Source: Lepidonotus clava
Lineage: Eukaryota; Annelida; Polychaeta; Phyllodocida; Polynoidae
Direction: 5' to 3'
NCBI GenBank assembly: GCA_936440205.1
Contig: OW387135.1
Location: 29,862,792 to 29,926,791, forward strand
DNA length: 64,000 bases
The notes under the pieces: model-generated
The model's input: only the letters and a program-made list of their open reading frames with translations
Told to the model about the DNA's origin: nothing
Databases searched by the model: none
In this document: in pieces, positions 20,301-34,144 of the stretch
Numbering within the stretch: the stretch's first letter is position 1
Layout: every line of letters begins with the position of its first letter
Made by a program: the position numbers and the translations under genes

Positions 20301-23300
20301 CCTACTTCCGCCCTGTAGAACTTTTGAGAAACACGATGTATTCTTCGTACCCTTTCGCGTTGGCTTTCTGGCATATTATCAACATTATTGATAAAGTGTG
20401 GGGCTCACTGCTGCACGCTTGGCTTTAGTGCCGACTGCCAGCCGCAGTCATGGGTGGTCATTATTATCACGGTCAACAATATATTATCCGGGTCAACAAT
20501 ATACTGCTCGGGTCAGCGGCTCAAATATATGTACAAATAGAACAAAAACTACACCACAGGCACATATTCATTAGTATGATTCAGAAACTCCCAATAATAC
20601 CGGCCTCTTGGCCGTGGCCGTAGATTTTGCTGGATTTGTGCACATTTGCATGTGAAAGCGAATGAGGAAGTGATAGAAACAGTTCATTACAAGTATCGAA
20701 CTCTGGGCAGTTCCTGGTTACGTTGATTATGATGCTTGGTCTCTAAACACATAGTATCAAATCAACGTAGACTTAGATTGCATCAAAAACTGCTATTAAT
20801 TTTTGTTAATTGATTTGACTTTTTGTCAAGCAAATAGTCTGTTCTGACAGCCAGGTTCCTACTTAAGAGGAAAACGTTTCTTTCTATCAGCCCCATTTAA
20901 CCATTTTTAACTACTGCAAAAAAAATAGAAACAAAATAAAGCAGTTCATTAATTACCGGGAAGGTCGACTAGCCAATAATGATGGGGCATGAAACGTACA
21001 CACATGCTATCACAACTTTTAAAATCGGTTCCTTCGGTGTTAATTATTCATATCTAATATCTTGATTAGGCCTACAATTATAAAATGATAAGACATTTTC
21101 ATTTTATTTTTCACCTCTTGAATATTGCAGAATGTAAGTCTGGATTTGTGAGGCCCTTGATGGGAGGGGGGTACCAATGTCGCATGTCGAATTTAAGAAA
21201 CGACCCTGTCCCCCTGTCGAATTTAAGAAATGGCCCTGGCCGTCGCATAACCAAATGCTCGCTGTAGGGAGAGAAACAGCGAGGGTTTGGCAAAGTCTCG
21301 CTACTATACGCGAAATTCGGCATCAATTTTCTAATCATTTTCCTGGGCTGAAAATTTCAGGGATTTTAGATCTAAATGTCTAGTTTCTAGAACTTTTTAC
21401 AGAATTAAAATCGGTTGCTTAGAACACCCACAAATCAACAGGGGGACCCATCGCAACAGGGATGTCCTTGTTGCGAGAGTGGTGTGCCAATGTTCCCTAC
21501 AGCGAGACCTGTTATACGACGGGGCTCACTGGCCCTGTTGAATTTAAGAAAGAGCCATGTTCCATGACACTATACCTAGTGCTTAAAACGGCCACGTCGC
21601 CATGTCGAATTTAGGGGTCTAGAGCCATATTTGTTGAAAATACCGACAAAACTTAACAGTGTTCATAAACACGATCATGACATGTGATCATGATGGCTAG
21701 TCAATTCTACATACCCGCATCATTTACAAGTTTATCACCTGTGGATTACACTCTCCCAATTCAGCGGACACTACATTGGTAATTTGCCACTACTTTGGCA
21801 CGAGGTTCATTGGTTGTTAATAAATGTATGCTTTATGAGATGTTGCGCCTACATTATGATTCTCCGTTATCCTACAGCTTGATAGGAAGTTCTACAGTGC
21901 CCTTGTGTAAACCGTATGTACATGAAAATGTTGCCATTGTGTGGCACAATGATCATTGTAGTCGTATCCTTGGAAGTTGTGGCAGCTGCAAGTGGTGGTG
22001 TTCCCTACCAGTGAATGGATACTGATTATTATTTAGATGGCTGTAAATGAACTATGCTAAACGAACTGAGCAAGTTACTTGATATGTACCGATGAAGGGC
22101 TACAAAAGGGCTTGCGCTATTAAATGTACATACTTAATAAACATGTATGTGACATTGCTATCATATATAGATATTTCAACGTGTCCTGCCTATACATTAT
22201 ACCTGTGCGCTTCACGCACGCGTGCGTGCGTTTTTATAACGATGTTTATCACACAAAACACTACGAATGACGCACCTGAAGTACGAGTTTGAGTTGAACT
22301 ACAGAAACCAACATACCCCATGGTGAGGGTCATAGGTTCCTGCTGTCGGCAATTAACTTTAGTAGCCTACTTGTTATATTATATTGGCGTTACCGAAAGG
22401 TGGGGTCGTTGGCCTTACGAGATAATAATCCTATCTACCTGTTGACACTGGAGGAAAGCTTAAGGCGAGTGATCATCTCCAAGTATTCACTCCAGAACAT
22501 AATTACTGCTGATAGGCTCTCTCCTCTGAAGGAGTTCAAGACACAGATGTTAGGTAAGCTAGATGAGTGAAAGTATTAGAGGCAATTATCTTTAATAAGA
22601 AATACTCCCTCCACGTGAAGTCACTGGATTTAAATACTGGTGAAGCTGGGAAAATTGTAAACAACGCTGATTGTATGGTTCTTGGTCCACCAAAGTCGAT
22701 CGGATTAGAGTGGATTCTCTACGACAGAAAGCCTTGGAACATATAGAAGAAGCATCCACCAGCAATGCGATGTGCAAACTTTATCTCGTGTTCTGAAGGA
22801 CAGGGGTGAGGGAACCTGTCTGCTGTGTGATTTTTCCTGTCAATTAAGTGACTTGAAACCTAAGCTTAGTGATCTGGTGATAGGAAACTGATGGTCCAAT
22901 TAGGCAAGAGTAACAATATAAGCTGAAAATTTAAGCAAATATTAGTTTACTAGGAAGCGAGCAAACGTGTGGGAAATCATTGTGTACAAAAAGGTTAAAT
23001 CTAATGAACCAATAAGGCGATCATATACCGTTTAGAAAATAACCTACTTGGTTAATATCATGTCGCGGAACAAAAATAGAAATATGCTCCTAACCAAACG
23101 GAATAATCTAACGTACCTTCACTATTCAAATGACCAGTTGCCATCAAATGCGTTGAATAAACATAGAACTGTTGCCTTCCCTTGTCTTGTTTTTGTCTTC
23201 CACTGCAATGTTAATTCCTTTAAGAAAACCCCAAAACAGCACCTCTACCCCCGGCTTCTACCACAGTGCTAAAGTACATGTACATATAATTCAGTATACA

Positions 23301-23575
23301 TACTCCTTCCACTTGAAAAATAAAGACAATGTTTACCTTCGCACACTTCAGTTAGTTCTAACCTCAGCAGAGACCGGAAAAGCCACGCAATTGACCTCCA
23401 ATTATCAGATACTACAGCTGTAAGTAGAGTCCGACAGGAGGTACTTATGATTGGCGTGTTTTGAGTATTTTATTGAAATGGGCTCCCGCTATCTTTTGTT
23501 TCAACAACAATGGTGACGGGTCACGTGGTTATTTGTCTCCCAAAGTTGACAGTCCAACTCTACGCCCTGAGTGCC
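20301..23575. other. Intergenic DNA with a repetitive patch at 21170-21620
   Basis: Words of the form TCGAATTTAAGAAA recur at 21187, 21217, 21538 and, partly, 21603. GCTCGCTGTAGGGA (about 21257) is inverted as TCCCTACAGCGAG (about 21497). The remainder has no identifiable feature. Short open segments at 22400-22746 have a good donor but weak acceptor and no domain. Confidence 0.45.
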
Positions 23576-23768
23576 TAAAGCCCCATACCCACTAGGCGAT
23601 TTGGCCTCTTTGCCCGTGGGTATGGTGTATTGAAATGTACATGTTAGATCTGTGTCGTCGGGCTAATCGTCGGGCCAGTCTCCCGGCAACTCAGATCAAA
23701 CATGTTCATTTCAATATAGCATACTGACGGGCGACAAGGCCAAATCGCCTAGTGGGTATGGGGCTTTA
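23576..23768. mobile_element. Intact MITE, TAAAGCCCCATACC family
   Basis: About 30 bases of near-perfect inverted repeat (AAAGCCCCATACCCACTAGG ... CCTAGTGGGTATGGGGCTTT) enclose 130 bases. A TA stands at both ends, consistent with a TA target duplication. The ends match the elements at 2503-3795, and the interior (GAAATGTACATGTTAGATCT) matches the outer copy there. Confidence 0.85.
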
Positions 23769-26700
23769 CTGACACTACCATCTCCCAGCTGATTCTTATG
23801 TCAATTACCAAATGCGATGTTTTAGCATATCGAAGTAGATTCGACTTTCTCACCTAGGCTTGGAGAGTGTTGGAGGAGGTCTGAACTAGTGGCTGTTTCG
23901 TCGAGTCACTCAACATAGGCTGAACGCGGTGTTTAGAGGCCGTCAGGCGGGCCATGTCGGCCTAATGGTCATCTGGATGGCCTTTATTAGGCTTAGGTAG
24001 GCCTGACAGTTCGTGACGCATGACGCGAGCCTCTCACAGCCCCCAGCCGAGCAGCTCACCGCATTGGGCCGCTAAAAGGCTCCATGAGTGGCTCCCCTAC
24101 CTCAATAGACCCAACCCACCCCCAATATTGACATTCAGGTCCAAGGGCTAGAATAATAAAGCGGCCTTGTTATTCACACTGATTTTCTAAACGCACGTTT
24201 CATGCGTTGTGACTGTAACTACGACTGGATTGTTTGATTTGAATAAGCTCTAGATGGAATAGAAACATATAACCACAGCTTGATTGATGAGATACAGTAT
24301 AATCAAAGTTTGAGTATTTGTTGTGACGATGTAAATATTTTTCAAAGTTTGCTTAATTGTATATTGGTTCTTGTTATGTTATTTTGATGGCTCCCAATAA
24401 CTTTGCTGCAATGTACTGCTGTGATGTTATACTGTTATCATAACATTCTGGCTATGTTCTTCAACCTAAAAAGAATGTTCTTGTAATGTTCTGTTTTGGT
24501 TTCATCCTTACCTCACCAAAAAATAATGTCATATTAATGTCCTGATTTGGTGAGGTTTCAATCTCACCATAAATAAAGTTATTGTTGCCATCTTAGTAAG
24601 TAACAGATTGACTCAAACAGTATGGTTGCACAACATTTCTGTTACGTTACAAGTTGGCTGGGTTCGTTTCTTTAATTGCAGACTATTCCTAACAGTTCCC
24701 CATGCTTCCAAATTTAGTGTGATGCAGCTCCTATCTGACTTCTCAAACGATGTGCCTGCTTATGTTTGACCAGAGCAACTTGGTGTTTGCAAATAGTTTG
24801 TCATAAACCAGAGCCAGGTGCGAGACCCATGCAGGAGCACTTTGGCTGGTAGGACTCGAGCCGTAAAGATAGATGTACAGGTGAGGGTAGATGGAGGATT
24901 CAGACACAACCAGCCCCTAAAACAACCCCACTGAGTTATATCAGTGAGTCTGAGACCCACCGACTGCCTCTGACTGCGGCAGGGCGGGAAACCAACACCT
25001 CATCTTCATTCTCCAATACCGACTCCCTCTCTATGCTGTATATCAAGAAGCCAGGCCAGACAGCCATCCGCCTACAACTCTGCTTGGAGAATGCCACCTT
25101 GGGTGGAGGTCACGTGCCAAGCGCGAGATTTGGCCGAGACCTGTAGCGATCAAAGGGTGCCGACGTCGTGCTGATGGTGGGTAATGTATGGACGTCTCCA
25201 GCCCCTGCTTCTCTCCAATCCGGCCGCCTCCAGCCCCTCCTCCATCACCCCAGCCTTGGATCGGGCTTTAGCTAACAGTCTCTGTATGCATAACACAAGG
25301 ATTGCCAGTTCTGAGAATGGAGGAAAGTTTGGGCTCTTAGCATATTGAACTCATTGATGTCACAAAGAAGATCTAAATTCCATCCAACCGTCCAATAGTA
25401 GGGCTATTGTTATTGACAACAAGTCAAATAGGACCAATAGCCATGGACACAAGAAAGTAGATCGCATTTGCTTAATAGGGGCATTAGCTTAATTTAGAAG
25501 TAAACTTGGAATTATTATTGAATCTAAATAAAGAAAAAGTTGACAGTGTCTTCCATCTAATCATCCAATAATATAAAAAGATTTCATCTAATCATCCAAT
25601 AATATAAAAACTAAACACAATAGGCCCAGTTTGTAAATCTATGTAAATCTAACAGTAAAACCTGATCACCTTGTTTGGTGCACAGGAATAGGCCTACCAA
25701 TATAAATTGATTTTTTAACATATCTCAACTTATTCACGTTTTATAAACCTCATACACGTAGCAATTAGTTCCGTACAGAAAAACGGGAGCAGAGGAGTCT
25801 TGATTTTTGTGGTAAATAATCTTCTTTTTCCCAATTGGAGCCAGAAAAAGGTTAAGCAACTTAACTTTTTAAAACTCAATTATTTAATGTTTTAATGGCA
25901 TCTGTCGAAGCAAAAAGAATAGTAATCTTATTTGGAGACCGTTCGAGTGACCACTTGTAATTCACGTTATAAACACATCCTAATCGTTCAACGAAAGGGC
26001 ACTTTGTATACAGAGGAGTAAACTAGGGTTGAATTTATACCCTCTTCAGAGCAAAACCAGACACCCCTCGGCTTAACCCAAAGGCCTGCCGGTTACTTAA
26101 GGTCTTACTAGGGTAGGTTTCCTTCCTCATAAACATCATGTACTTGTACCCACAGTTGCCTGGTATACCTTTAGACAACCCGAATAACCATTCATCAACG
26201 AAATATCGCAAATTTATACATTTCCCCTGCTGCATGTAAGACATTGTCATATATCATTATTTATCTTGTCATACGTCAATGGAATTCATTGATTATAAAC
26301 TTGCAGATTGGCCTGTTATTTATTTCGTCAACTTTACAACATAAGGTGAATGTCCTAAAGATATTTTCCCATGAAATGAATGTCCTCCTTGTCATGAAAT
26401 CAGTACACATATTATCTATTGAGGTATAGCAATTATATCCAAATTATGTGCCGCATTAAAGACGATACAAAGGTTATACAATGGAGATGGAAGGCGACCT
26501 TAGAGCTGAACACGAGTTTCTAATTTGTGCGACAGACACAAACATACATCTTTGTTATCCCTTTGGGCCGAACAGATTGCGTTCATGAATTGCTGGACTT
26601 CCTCGAGGTTTCCAGGGATTTTCTTCCAGAATTCCTTAAATCCTTTGTTAATGAGGAAGTTTAAAACGTGATCCACACTTATACATTTGCACAATGAAGA

Positions 26701-27417
26701 CATTGTTTGTAACATTCATCTGTTCATTGGGGAATTGAATAAGTTTTTAAACGATGTATTGTTCGAATAGGCCTATATACCTTGCATAATCATCAAAGTA
26801 ACCTCCCTTTAAAAATATGAAAAGAATTGTGGGAAAATAGCCGTTTTTCTGGGCGGCTATTGGAGAGAACACCCACGGGCGGATATGGCGGGATTGTAGA
26901 CTAAAGGGTTACGATTGATACTTTGTCTGTATTGCTACAATTCATCTCTCAGGAGTTCATGCGTCGGGTCATACACAATAATTAGATATATTGGGTTTCG
27001 CGAAGATGGTCACTATGCTATAAGACTTATAGAGCAATGCCCAGCAAAATAGCATCATCACTATGAAAAAACAATGTATCATATTTAACCACTTGGAAAA
27101 TCGGGTGGACCTTTCATGTTGGTATCCCATCGTCTAGAACATATTGGATATGATTCGCTAAATATTTCCCGGGCGGCATATAGAACGTGGCTGAGCCTTG
27201 TGCAACTGATAAGGAAACCATACAAAACAGAACTCCTTATTCCCGTTATCGGAAGATTAAGAAAAATCACCCCTAAAAATCTGTTAAATGCCATTATCTC
27301 TGCCAAAGAATCTGCTTTTGGATAAAATCCTTGCAAGTGAAATCGAAAAGGGCTGTAATAGGATTGTTGTATGGATCATTCATTTGTGATCGTTTTTCTT
27401 ATTGCTCAACTTAGTGC
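23769..27417. other. Intergenic DNA, no proven gene
   Basis: The stretch contains a 31-base tandem duplication at 25551-25612 and short open frames. One frame (24853-25146, plus, 97 codons) reads LSYISESETHRLPL and later MLYIKKPGQTAIRL and is unusually clean but lacks a convincing acceptor. A 71-codon minus-strand ATG frame (26500-26715) reads FWKKIPGNLEEVQQFMNA. Neither resembles a family I know. Confidence 0.4.
26500..26715 (-). CDS. Hypothetical small ORF, 71 codons
   Basis: The ATG-to-TAA frame reads MLQTMSSLCK and HVLNFLINKGFKEFWKKIPG followed by NLEEVQQFMNAICSAQRD. It has mixed charge, aromatic residues and even codon use. No signal peptide, domain or poly(A) signal was recognised. It could be a terminal exon or chance. 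Confidence 0.2.
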   Translation of the reverse strand: MLQTMSSLCKCISVDHVLNFLINKGFKEFWKKIPGNLEEVQQFMNAICSAQRDNKDVCLCLSHKLETRVQL

Positions 27418-27446
27418 TTTTATTTTATTTTATTTTATTTTATTTT
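27418..27446. repeat. (TTTTA)n microsatellite
   Basis: About six pentanucleotide units. The stretch from here to 29502 has no other supported feature except a 12-base G run at 28079-28090. Confidence 0.95.
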
Positions 27447-29502
27447 GGTAAGTTTTCATTTCTTTCAAGTATTCCTCAGCCTCCCAATTAAGAATTCCCA
27501 AGCATTATTCTTTGATATTATCCAGAATTATACCTCAATCAATTTGCTGCATTCCATTTAGTCTGCTTTGGATTCGTCATGTTCTGGTCCTGTATAACAG
27601 TATAGGCCTAATCTTCATCCTGGTTACTGAGCTGGCTTTACCCTTATTCACGTTTGCTTAGCTTCGCGTTGATCTTATCGTGGTCGTGTTCACCCCTCTC
27701 CTCCAAGCTAGTCTGATAACCATTCCGATATAGCCACACACAAAAAAGGGTTCCAAACAAACAGCAACCTTACCCCCTTCTCTGCGACCACTCCATCGTC
27801 ACACGCCACACACTCAGGAAATGGATGAGCACCTTCGACCAACGCCCCAGGCCTATATGGTCAACATTAACACATACTGAGAATATCGGGTAATATAAGG
27901 GGCGCCATGTCTGCATATAGTGTGTGAGAGTACCTTGGAAGGTGATAATTTGAGAATCAAGGGGCCTTGCCTTTTGCATGGGATACTTGCACCATAAGTT
28001 GTAGTAAGAAGGCCACGAACATGCAATCAGCAATCTGCACTGTGCGTCTGAGAGGTATATGGAACCAGGGGTGGATCGGGGGGGGGGGGGATGCATGCCG
28101 TTCTAGTGCTTAACCTATATCGAGACCCCTCCCCCTTTCCAAAATCCTGTATGCCGTCCCTGCATGGGAACCACTCGAGAAAACTTAGGAGACTCTCTGT
28201 TTCCTCTTCGAAAAGCCTCTTCACTCCACGTGAAAATACTTTAAATCCAATGAAGCATAATCGTAAGACCCAACGCTGATCAGGGATAAACACATTACAT
28301 GTAGTTGTTTCTTACAAACCACATGGGAACTGATAACTGCAAGCCAATACATTACATTGGATAGTTCACTAAAATCAAATTGAGAAGTAATCTAGCACTT
28401 TTGCAATATTAACACTGAGCAAATGTGAAGTTGATCAACAAAACTGTATTTGTCAGAATGAGATAGTATTTCTGCTAAATTATACAGTTGTGGCCATCCC
28501 ATAGAGACACTCTGGCACATGCATAGCTTACTCACTGAGACGTGAAATCTTAATCAGTGAGGAATATATAAGTACATGACTGTATACTTGTTCATTTTGT
28601 TATTAGTGCTAGAGCAAAGCAGTTTTGCTAGTAAATTGAATCAAATAGGGAATCATATAGTTAAGGGTATTTCGGTCAGACTTCTATTAGAGAGGAGTGG
28701 ATCGATGTAAGTAAGGAATTGCAATGTCTACCTAAACAGCCAACCTTAGCTACAGGATTCCCAATGCATCGCTGACTATGTTCGTTCAGTCATCAATGTT
28801 GAATAGATTTTATTGTCCATCCTAAGAGTTCCATTTCTTTCTACCTTTTAAAAATATCTTTTAGTATCTTTATTTTTCATATGGTTTACACGTTTGCACA
28901 GAGCACTAGTCTACATCGGTCAATACATGAGGGATATGATATTATATAAACCCAATAATGTGTTGAAAGGTACTACACGGGAGATCACACCCTGTGTTGG
29001 TATACATGTCAGGAGGATGTATGGGTGGCTGATGGGAGGACAAGGCCCCTGGTGTTGGGGCATGGACACCAAGGGGAAAACTCACCAATCAGTTAGGGGG
29101 CTTGTCATTGGTCTGAATGTCCAGAGTCAAACTGTGATGTTGATAGACCTGATTCCCACAACACCTTGTATAAGAGCAGTATGAAACCTATATCCACACA
29201 TCCACAGATGACGGAAATCATCACGCATGGGCCCGTGGATGTGTGAATTTTAGATGTGTGGTTTTTTTTAGATGTGAGAATAGACACGGCCTCCAATAAC
29301 ACCTAGGTTTTACAAAAAGCCCTGATGACGTGTGTAAATAATGATGAGAGGTTAAGAGATTGTAATGGACATTTTGGAACAATTATAGTGAGAAATTGGT
29401 TGGATTATGGTCTCTTAGTGTAAAGCAAAATTAATGTGAACGTGTTTTACCCTAATCCTAGCACTTACAATTGAGAGTACAGGGGGCCTATAGTGGCCTG
29501 GA

Positions 29503-30140
29503 GGGGGTTGCATAACTTCCCGGTATATTTAACGGATATTTAACGGAGCCAAACTGTTGCAAAATAGATAGCGGAGACCAGGGGTGCCGACCAAAGAAAT
29601 TTCACGCATCTTATCCTCACGATTCCTAAATTTGGATTCGTGAAAATACACAAAATTTTAGATTCGTGACATTTTTTTCTTGGTTAAAACACTCCAACTA
29701 AATTGCAATTTTTTTCTAATAGATATATTGAATCATTTTCTATAAATATTTATAGTTTATACAAGTTTTTATATGGACATTTCCCTCCACGAATCCGTCA
29801 CGCATCCTTTTTACATTTTCACGCATCATTTTTTAGATGCGTAGTCGTTTTCTGGACAAGGTTGGAAGCAAAAAAAGGTTCGTGAAATTTCTTTGGTCGG
29901 CACTCCAGGGGGTTGCAAAATCCGTTAATAAATTTCCGTAAAAGATGAAATTTAACGCATTTTCCGCTAAGTAAACACGCTAAAATAATAAGAAATACAA
30001 GATATATTGTTTAACGGAATCGTTATTTGACATATTTTCAAATAATGAATTATGCAACGCTGAGAAAATCCGTTCGTTGTGCTATGATAACGGAGATGTA
30101 TAACGGACAGATTTACCGGAAAGTTATGCACCATCCCCCT
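29503..30140. mobile_element. Outer MITE interrupted by a second MITE
   Basis: The left end GGGGGTTGCATAACTTCCCG and the right end CGGAAAGTTATGCACCATCCCCC are inverted repeats. AACGG/CCGTT words recur throughout. The element at 29584-29903 interrupts it, so the outer one is older. Confidence 0.7.
29584..29903. mobile_element. Inner MITE with perfect 23-base ends
   Basis: Its terminal repeats (29584-29606 and 29881-29903, beginning GTGCCGACCAAAGAAATTTC) are perfect reverse complements. The interior has repeated TTCGTGA and CACGCATC words. It is nested in the element at 29503-30140. Confidence 0.85.
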
Positions 30141-31243
30141 GAGGTTTATATTTCTATTTTCAAGGGTTATCTCTTTCATTATTATCCTGTGACCATTCGG
30201 CGATTAATGACATAGAGGGACAGTTTCTTTTAAACGAATATTGTATAATTTTACATAACAGAAGATGCACATGTACATTTTCGAAACTGTAAAGCAGGTA
30301 CCGCACTGTATGCACACTGGAGTAGAATATTTCAACATGCCAGTGTCCAAGGACTGTAACCATACATGTACCTCTTCGCCGGTAATTATGGCTTCAGTGA
30401 GAACAAATCTGTCATTTGTTTATCCAACTAAAGAGAACTAATTAATTTTGTTCTGTTTTGCATTTAAAATAATCAAATTATTCAGATGCTACTCGAAATA
30501 TAACTCAGACGTAGGTTTGGCACGAAAATAGATATTACTCGGAATATGACACGAAAGTATGTAAACATGAGAGACTCAAATTGTCATTGCCTTGAACTAC
30601 ACGAAGTATCTTAGTTCCATGACTGTTTTAGATTTCTAATTACATAGTCAATGTGGACCAATCAGCTGGTATGTACCTTTATAAAAAGGTGACATGTTGA
30701 AGAAGAATTATTCACTGCCAGCTTTGGCACTGAACTGTTAATACCTACTCGTCATTCACTTATACTTGGGGAAATGACATCATAATAAGCATCAGCACCT
30801 GAAGACAGGCAGAGAACTGACCATGGGGGTCCTGATCACTCAACTGCCAGCATACCCAAGGATGAACCCCAGAAAGTGGGTTTGGGTGAGTGTTCCAGCA
30901 AGACTTGCAAGTTAGATCTGATACTTGATACACCGATCACTAATATGTGACAACTCAGTAGGCAAACCAAGGCAGACATTCAATCCCCTTCTTTTTCATA
31001 CACTTACTTGAGCCCTTAACCACGAGGTCCAAGAAACCCATGACCCTGACCCATCTCGAGGTACCCAACTCCGTCTACACTTTTCTCCAAGTCTCATTTA
31101 ATTGTCTGTGCTTATGGTTAATACATTGAGTTTTCTATGGATCTGTGACAATAATACAATTTATAATTAGTACAATCAGGAAAAACATGTGCGTTTTAAT
31201 GGGTAGCCTCGTAACTCAGAAAATAAAGTAATGTATCCATTCA
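30141..31243. other. Intergenic DNA
   Basis: AT-rich sequence with short open frames only. I see nothing identifiable. Confidence 0.6.
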
Positions 31244-31474
31244 GGGTCCATATCTTCGTAAATAATTTGGCTAATCAGGGGGAATTTTTTTTTATTAGCA
31301 TCTCATGATTAGATATTCTGTCTATCATGGATAAATGTTATGTCTAATAATCTCTCTTTGCGGCTATTTTGCAATAACACAATCAATTTTGGTAAAAAAA
31401 AGCAAAATTGCTAATCTTGAGACCCTAATCAACATTTCCCTGATTAGCCAAATTAGTTACGAAAATATGGACCC
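31244..31474. mobile_element. MITE, GGGTCCATAT family, complete copy
   Basis: Inverted ends of 37 bases (GGGTCCATATCTTCGTAAAT ... GTTACGAAAATATGGACCC) differ at three or four positions. The interior contains ATTCTGTCTATCATG and TTTTGCAATAACACAAT, shared with the copy at 5960-6195. Confidence 0.85.
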
Positions 31475-32360
31475 AGGTGCAATGCACTCGAATAAGTTAC
31501 AACTCAAATAGATATAGAGTGTTTAAGATTATGTCATACACGTTTATTATAATGTTCTCCGCTGAGTCTTTGTGTTTTTGCTTTTTAAATGTCCATCAGC
31601 GAGACTTCCACGAAATAGGCTTAACTGCTCGTGAAACGGCATCTATCCACCTAGTTTAGGGGATCAGAAGAATTCCCACTCCTGACGGCTTCCAGAGCCT
31701 AGCAGCAGTATAAAAACTACGTGTTGATCAACACAAACCGGACCTTGGGCCACAGTTACCTGATACAAATGTAATTTCGGTTGGCTTTCCCACGAAACCA
31801 GAATGAACATAAACAATCTTCGCCGCCAAGTAACCCCTGTAAGAGTAGTTTTTTCTGATTTTCCTGCAGGTACTTGGCCCCTGGTGCTGTTTGGTACACC
31901 TGTATACTGGTATAGGTCTACCTGGGTTTAGCTGGGTGCGTTGTGGTGAAGAGACGTGTTGTTGTTAGTGAGTGGGAGCCAACTGGGGCCGCGGGGTGAG
32001 CTGCTCCAAGTGTAGGGCAAGGCAGATTAGGGCCAGGAAATTGGTCCGCTCCCCAGCTACTCACAGCGAAACTGGGGGCATGAACAGCACGTATACATGA
32101 CACGTTGACCAGGTTTATAGAGACCTTGAGGATAGGTCATCAGGAAAACTCAATCAGGAAAAGGGCAATTGCACTGACGTTTACAAAGCCTGGTTTTTAT
32201 TTTTGTATTTTCGTGCATATTGAGTATGCAGATCTATATTCACTTTAGAATGATTGATAATCGAAAATCGTGTTTGCATAACAAGATATGCTACGAAAAT
32301 GAATAGATTTCCGATAGTGTTCAAATTGGAGCTCGATAGTCTGTTACATGCAAGTGTCAC

Positions 32361-33165
32361 TAAGGCGGTGATCCACATTGCGACAAAAATGGACCGATTT
32401 CCAGCCGATTTCCAAAATATTTTCTACCTCCAAAATCGGCTGGAAATCGGCTGGAAATCGGCTGGAAATCGGCTGGAAATCGGCTGGAAATCGGTTCACT
32501 TTGGAAAATATCGCAACGTGGATCATGTCAGCCGATTTTTTCCAACCGATTTCCAACCGACATAATTATTTCCAACCGATTTCCAACCGATTTCCAACCG
32601 ACGACGGCCCGACAAAATTATTAAACCTGTTTAATAATTTTGGACCGATTCTGGACCGATTCTGGACCGATTTTAGTATGACTATGAATTTTCTAGGTTA
32701 TTTCATTCATTTTTGAAAATATTAGAACGAAAATGTTACCAAAAGATATGAAAATGAATTCCCTTTCACATGATACATTTTTGAATGATTTTCAACAAGT
32801 ATTTTACTATTTGACTTTTTATTAATCAAACAGATTAAATATAATATATTTCTGGTTGTATGGCACATGTTTAAACATAAGATTTAATAATAATTCCATA
32901 ATTTTGATAAATAAGCCAACCGATTTTTTTCTATAGTATTTCTATTGGTATATAGTCTAAAATGCAAGCAAACGGTCGGATTATAAGCTCACAATGGATC
33001 ATGGGTAGGGGACCGATTCTGGACCGATTCTGGACCGATTTTAGGACCAACAGGCTTAATTGCCAAACCGATTCCAAACCGACAAAAAACCGTCGGTTCG
33101 GAAATCGGTTCAGTCACAATTTTTCTGTCGGTTTGGAAAATGTCGCAACGTGGATCACCGGCTTT
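32361..33165. mobile_element. Fold-back DNA element with 11-base tandem arrays
   Basis: The ends TAAGGCGGTGATCCACATTG and CAACGTGGATCACCGGCTTTA are inverted repeats with TA at each border. The interior has AATCGGCTGGA in six head-to-tail copies (32442-32490), the related TTTCCAACCGA in the opposite sense (32537-32602), and GGACCGATTCT arrays at 32641-32673 and 33010-33042. A second internal end-like sequence (ATCGCAACGTGGATCATG, near 32510) suggests two elements or an internal duplication. No ORF resembles a transposase. Confidence 0.8.
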
Positions 33166-34144
33166 AGAACCCGGCGAAAAATCTGTGAATAGATTCAATG
33201 CGTAACAGCGTTGAGGAAATTGCATCTGGCCTTACTATCATGCTGACAGAATCCATATGAGGTATTTCATTGTGACCGTCGGACAAGCTTATCTCACCAA
33301 GCTTCATTAAAGCCATGGTAATATAGTCGATAAACATTGAATTTAAGGAGTTATGCTCTAATAAAGAATAAAAATACTTCAGTGTAACATTTCATAATTA
33401 GGAAACTATAACTGCCAGCATAAGATTTCAGCGTTGTAACTATCCTGTTTCCACTGTTTTTCAACTGCATGCGTTTGTTGCCTCAACAGCAGTGAGCAAT
33501 GTCTGTTCTATATGAATCGTTTGGTTTTAAGATACAGGTCCTTAGAAAAAGTCTCAGATATTACTACCAATAACTCGGGATGAATATGTCCTATTCAAAT
33601 GGTTGACACTTCAAGCGCCTCCACCATCATCTGCAGTTTACTAATAATTATTTTCATGAGTGAAGAATTAATTCATGTACGACATAGCAGAGCAATAAAC
33701 TGATTTTCCCTGAGCAGACGGTTGGACAAACACTACCAAGTGGGTCCACTGACCCATGGCAACCGGTTGACTGCTTGTGCACTCCGTTTTAGGAATACTG
33801 AGACGCAGCCTGTTATGTAATACTGATAGAAACTGGGGGGGGGGGGGGGGGGAAATCGCCCTTGATTGGCTGATGTTAATTCAGAACTTTTACTATTGAA
33901 AAATGATTCTTGAATATTAGCATACGCATGTACACATGCAGATAATAATTATGTATATCAGAGAAAAGACAAAGATTTGCACTATTGATACACATAAACT
34001 ATTCTGCAACTGTGTCTAGGTCAAACGTTATAAGTGTTCTAATATGAACAAACTATATTATGTCTGAGGAGAAAATAACCCAATATTAAACCATTGGCTT
34101 AAATGACTTGATTGGTCATGATGTAAGCAACAAACACCACTCAA
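33166..34144. other. Intergenic DNA with a poly-G tract
   Basis: A G18 run (33835-33852) is the only notable feature. Confidence 0.6.

Noticed and set aside
22400-22746. Possible exon with GTAAGC donor at 22554 and following open frame
   Set aside because: The acceptor is weak, the next open segment begins within 20 bases in another frame, and several frames are open at once.
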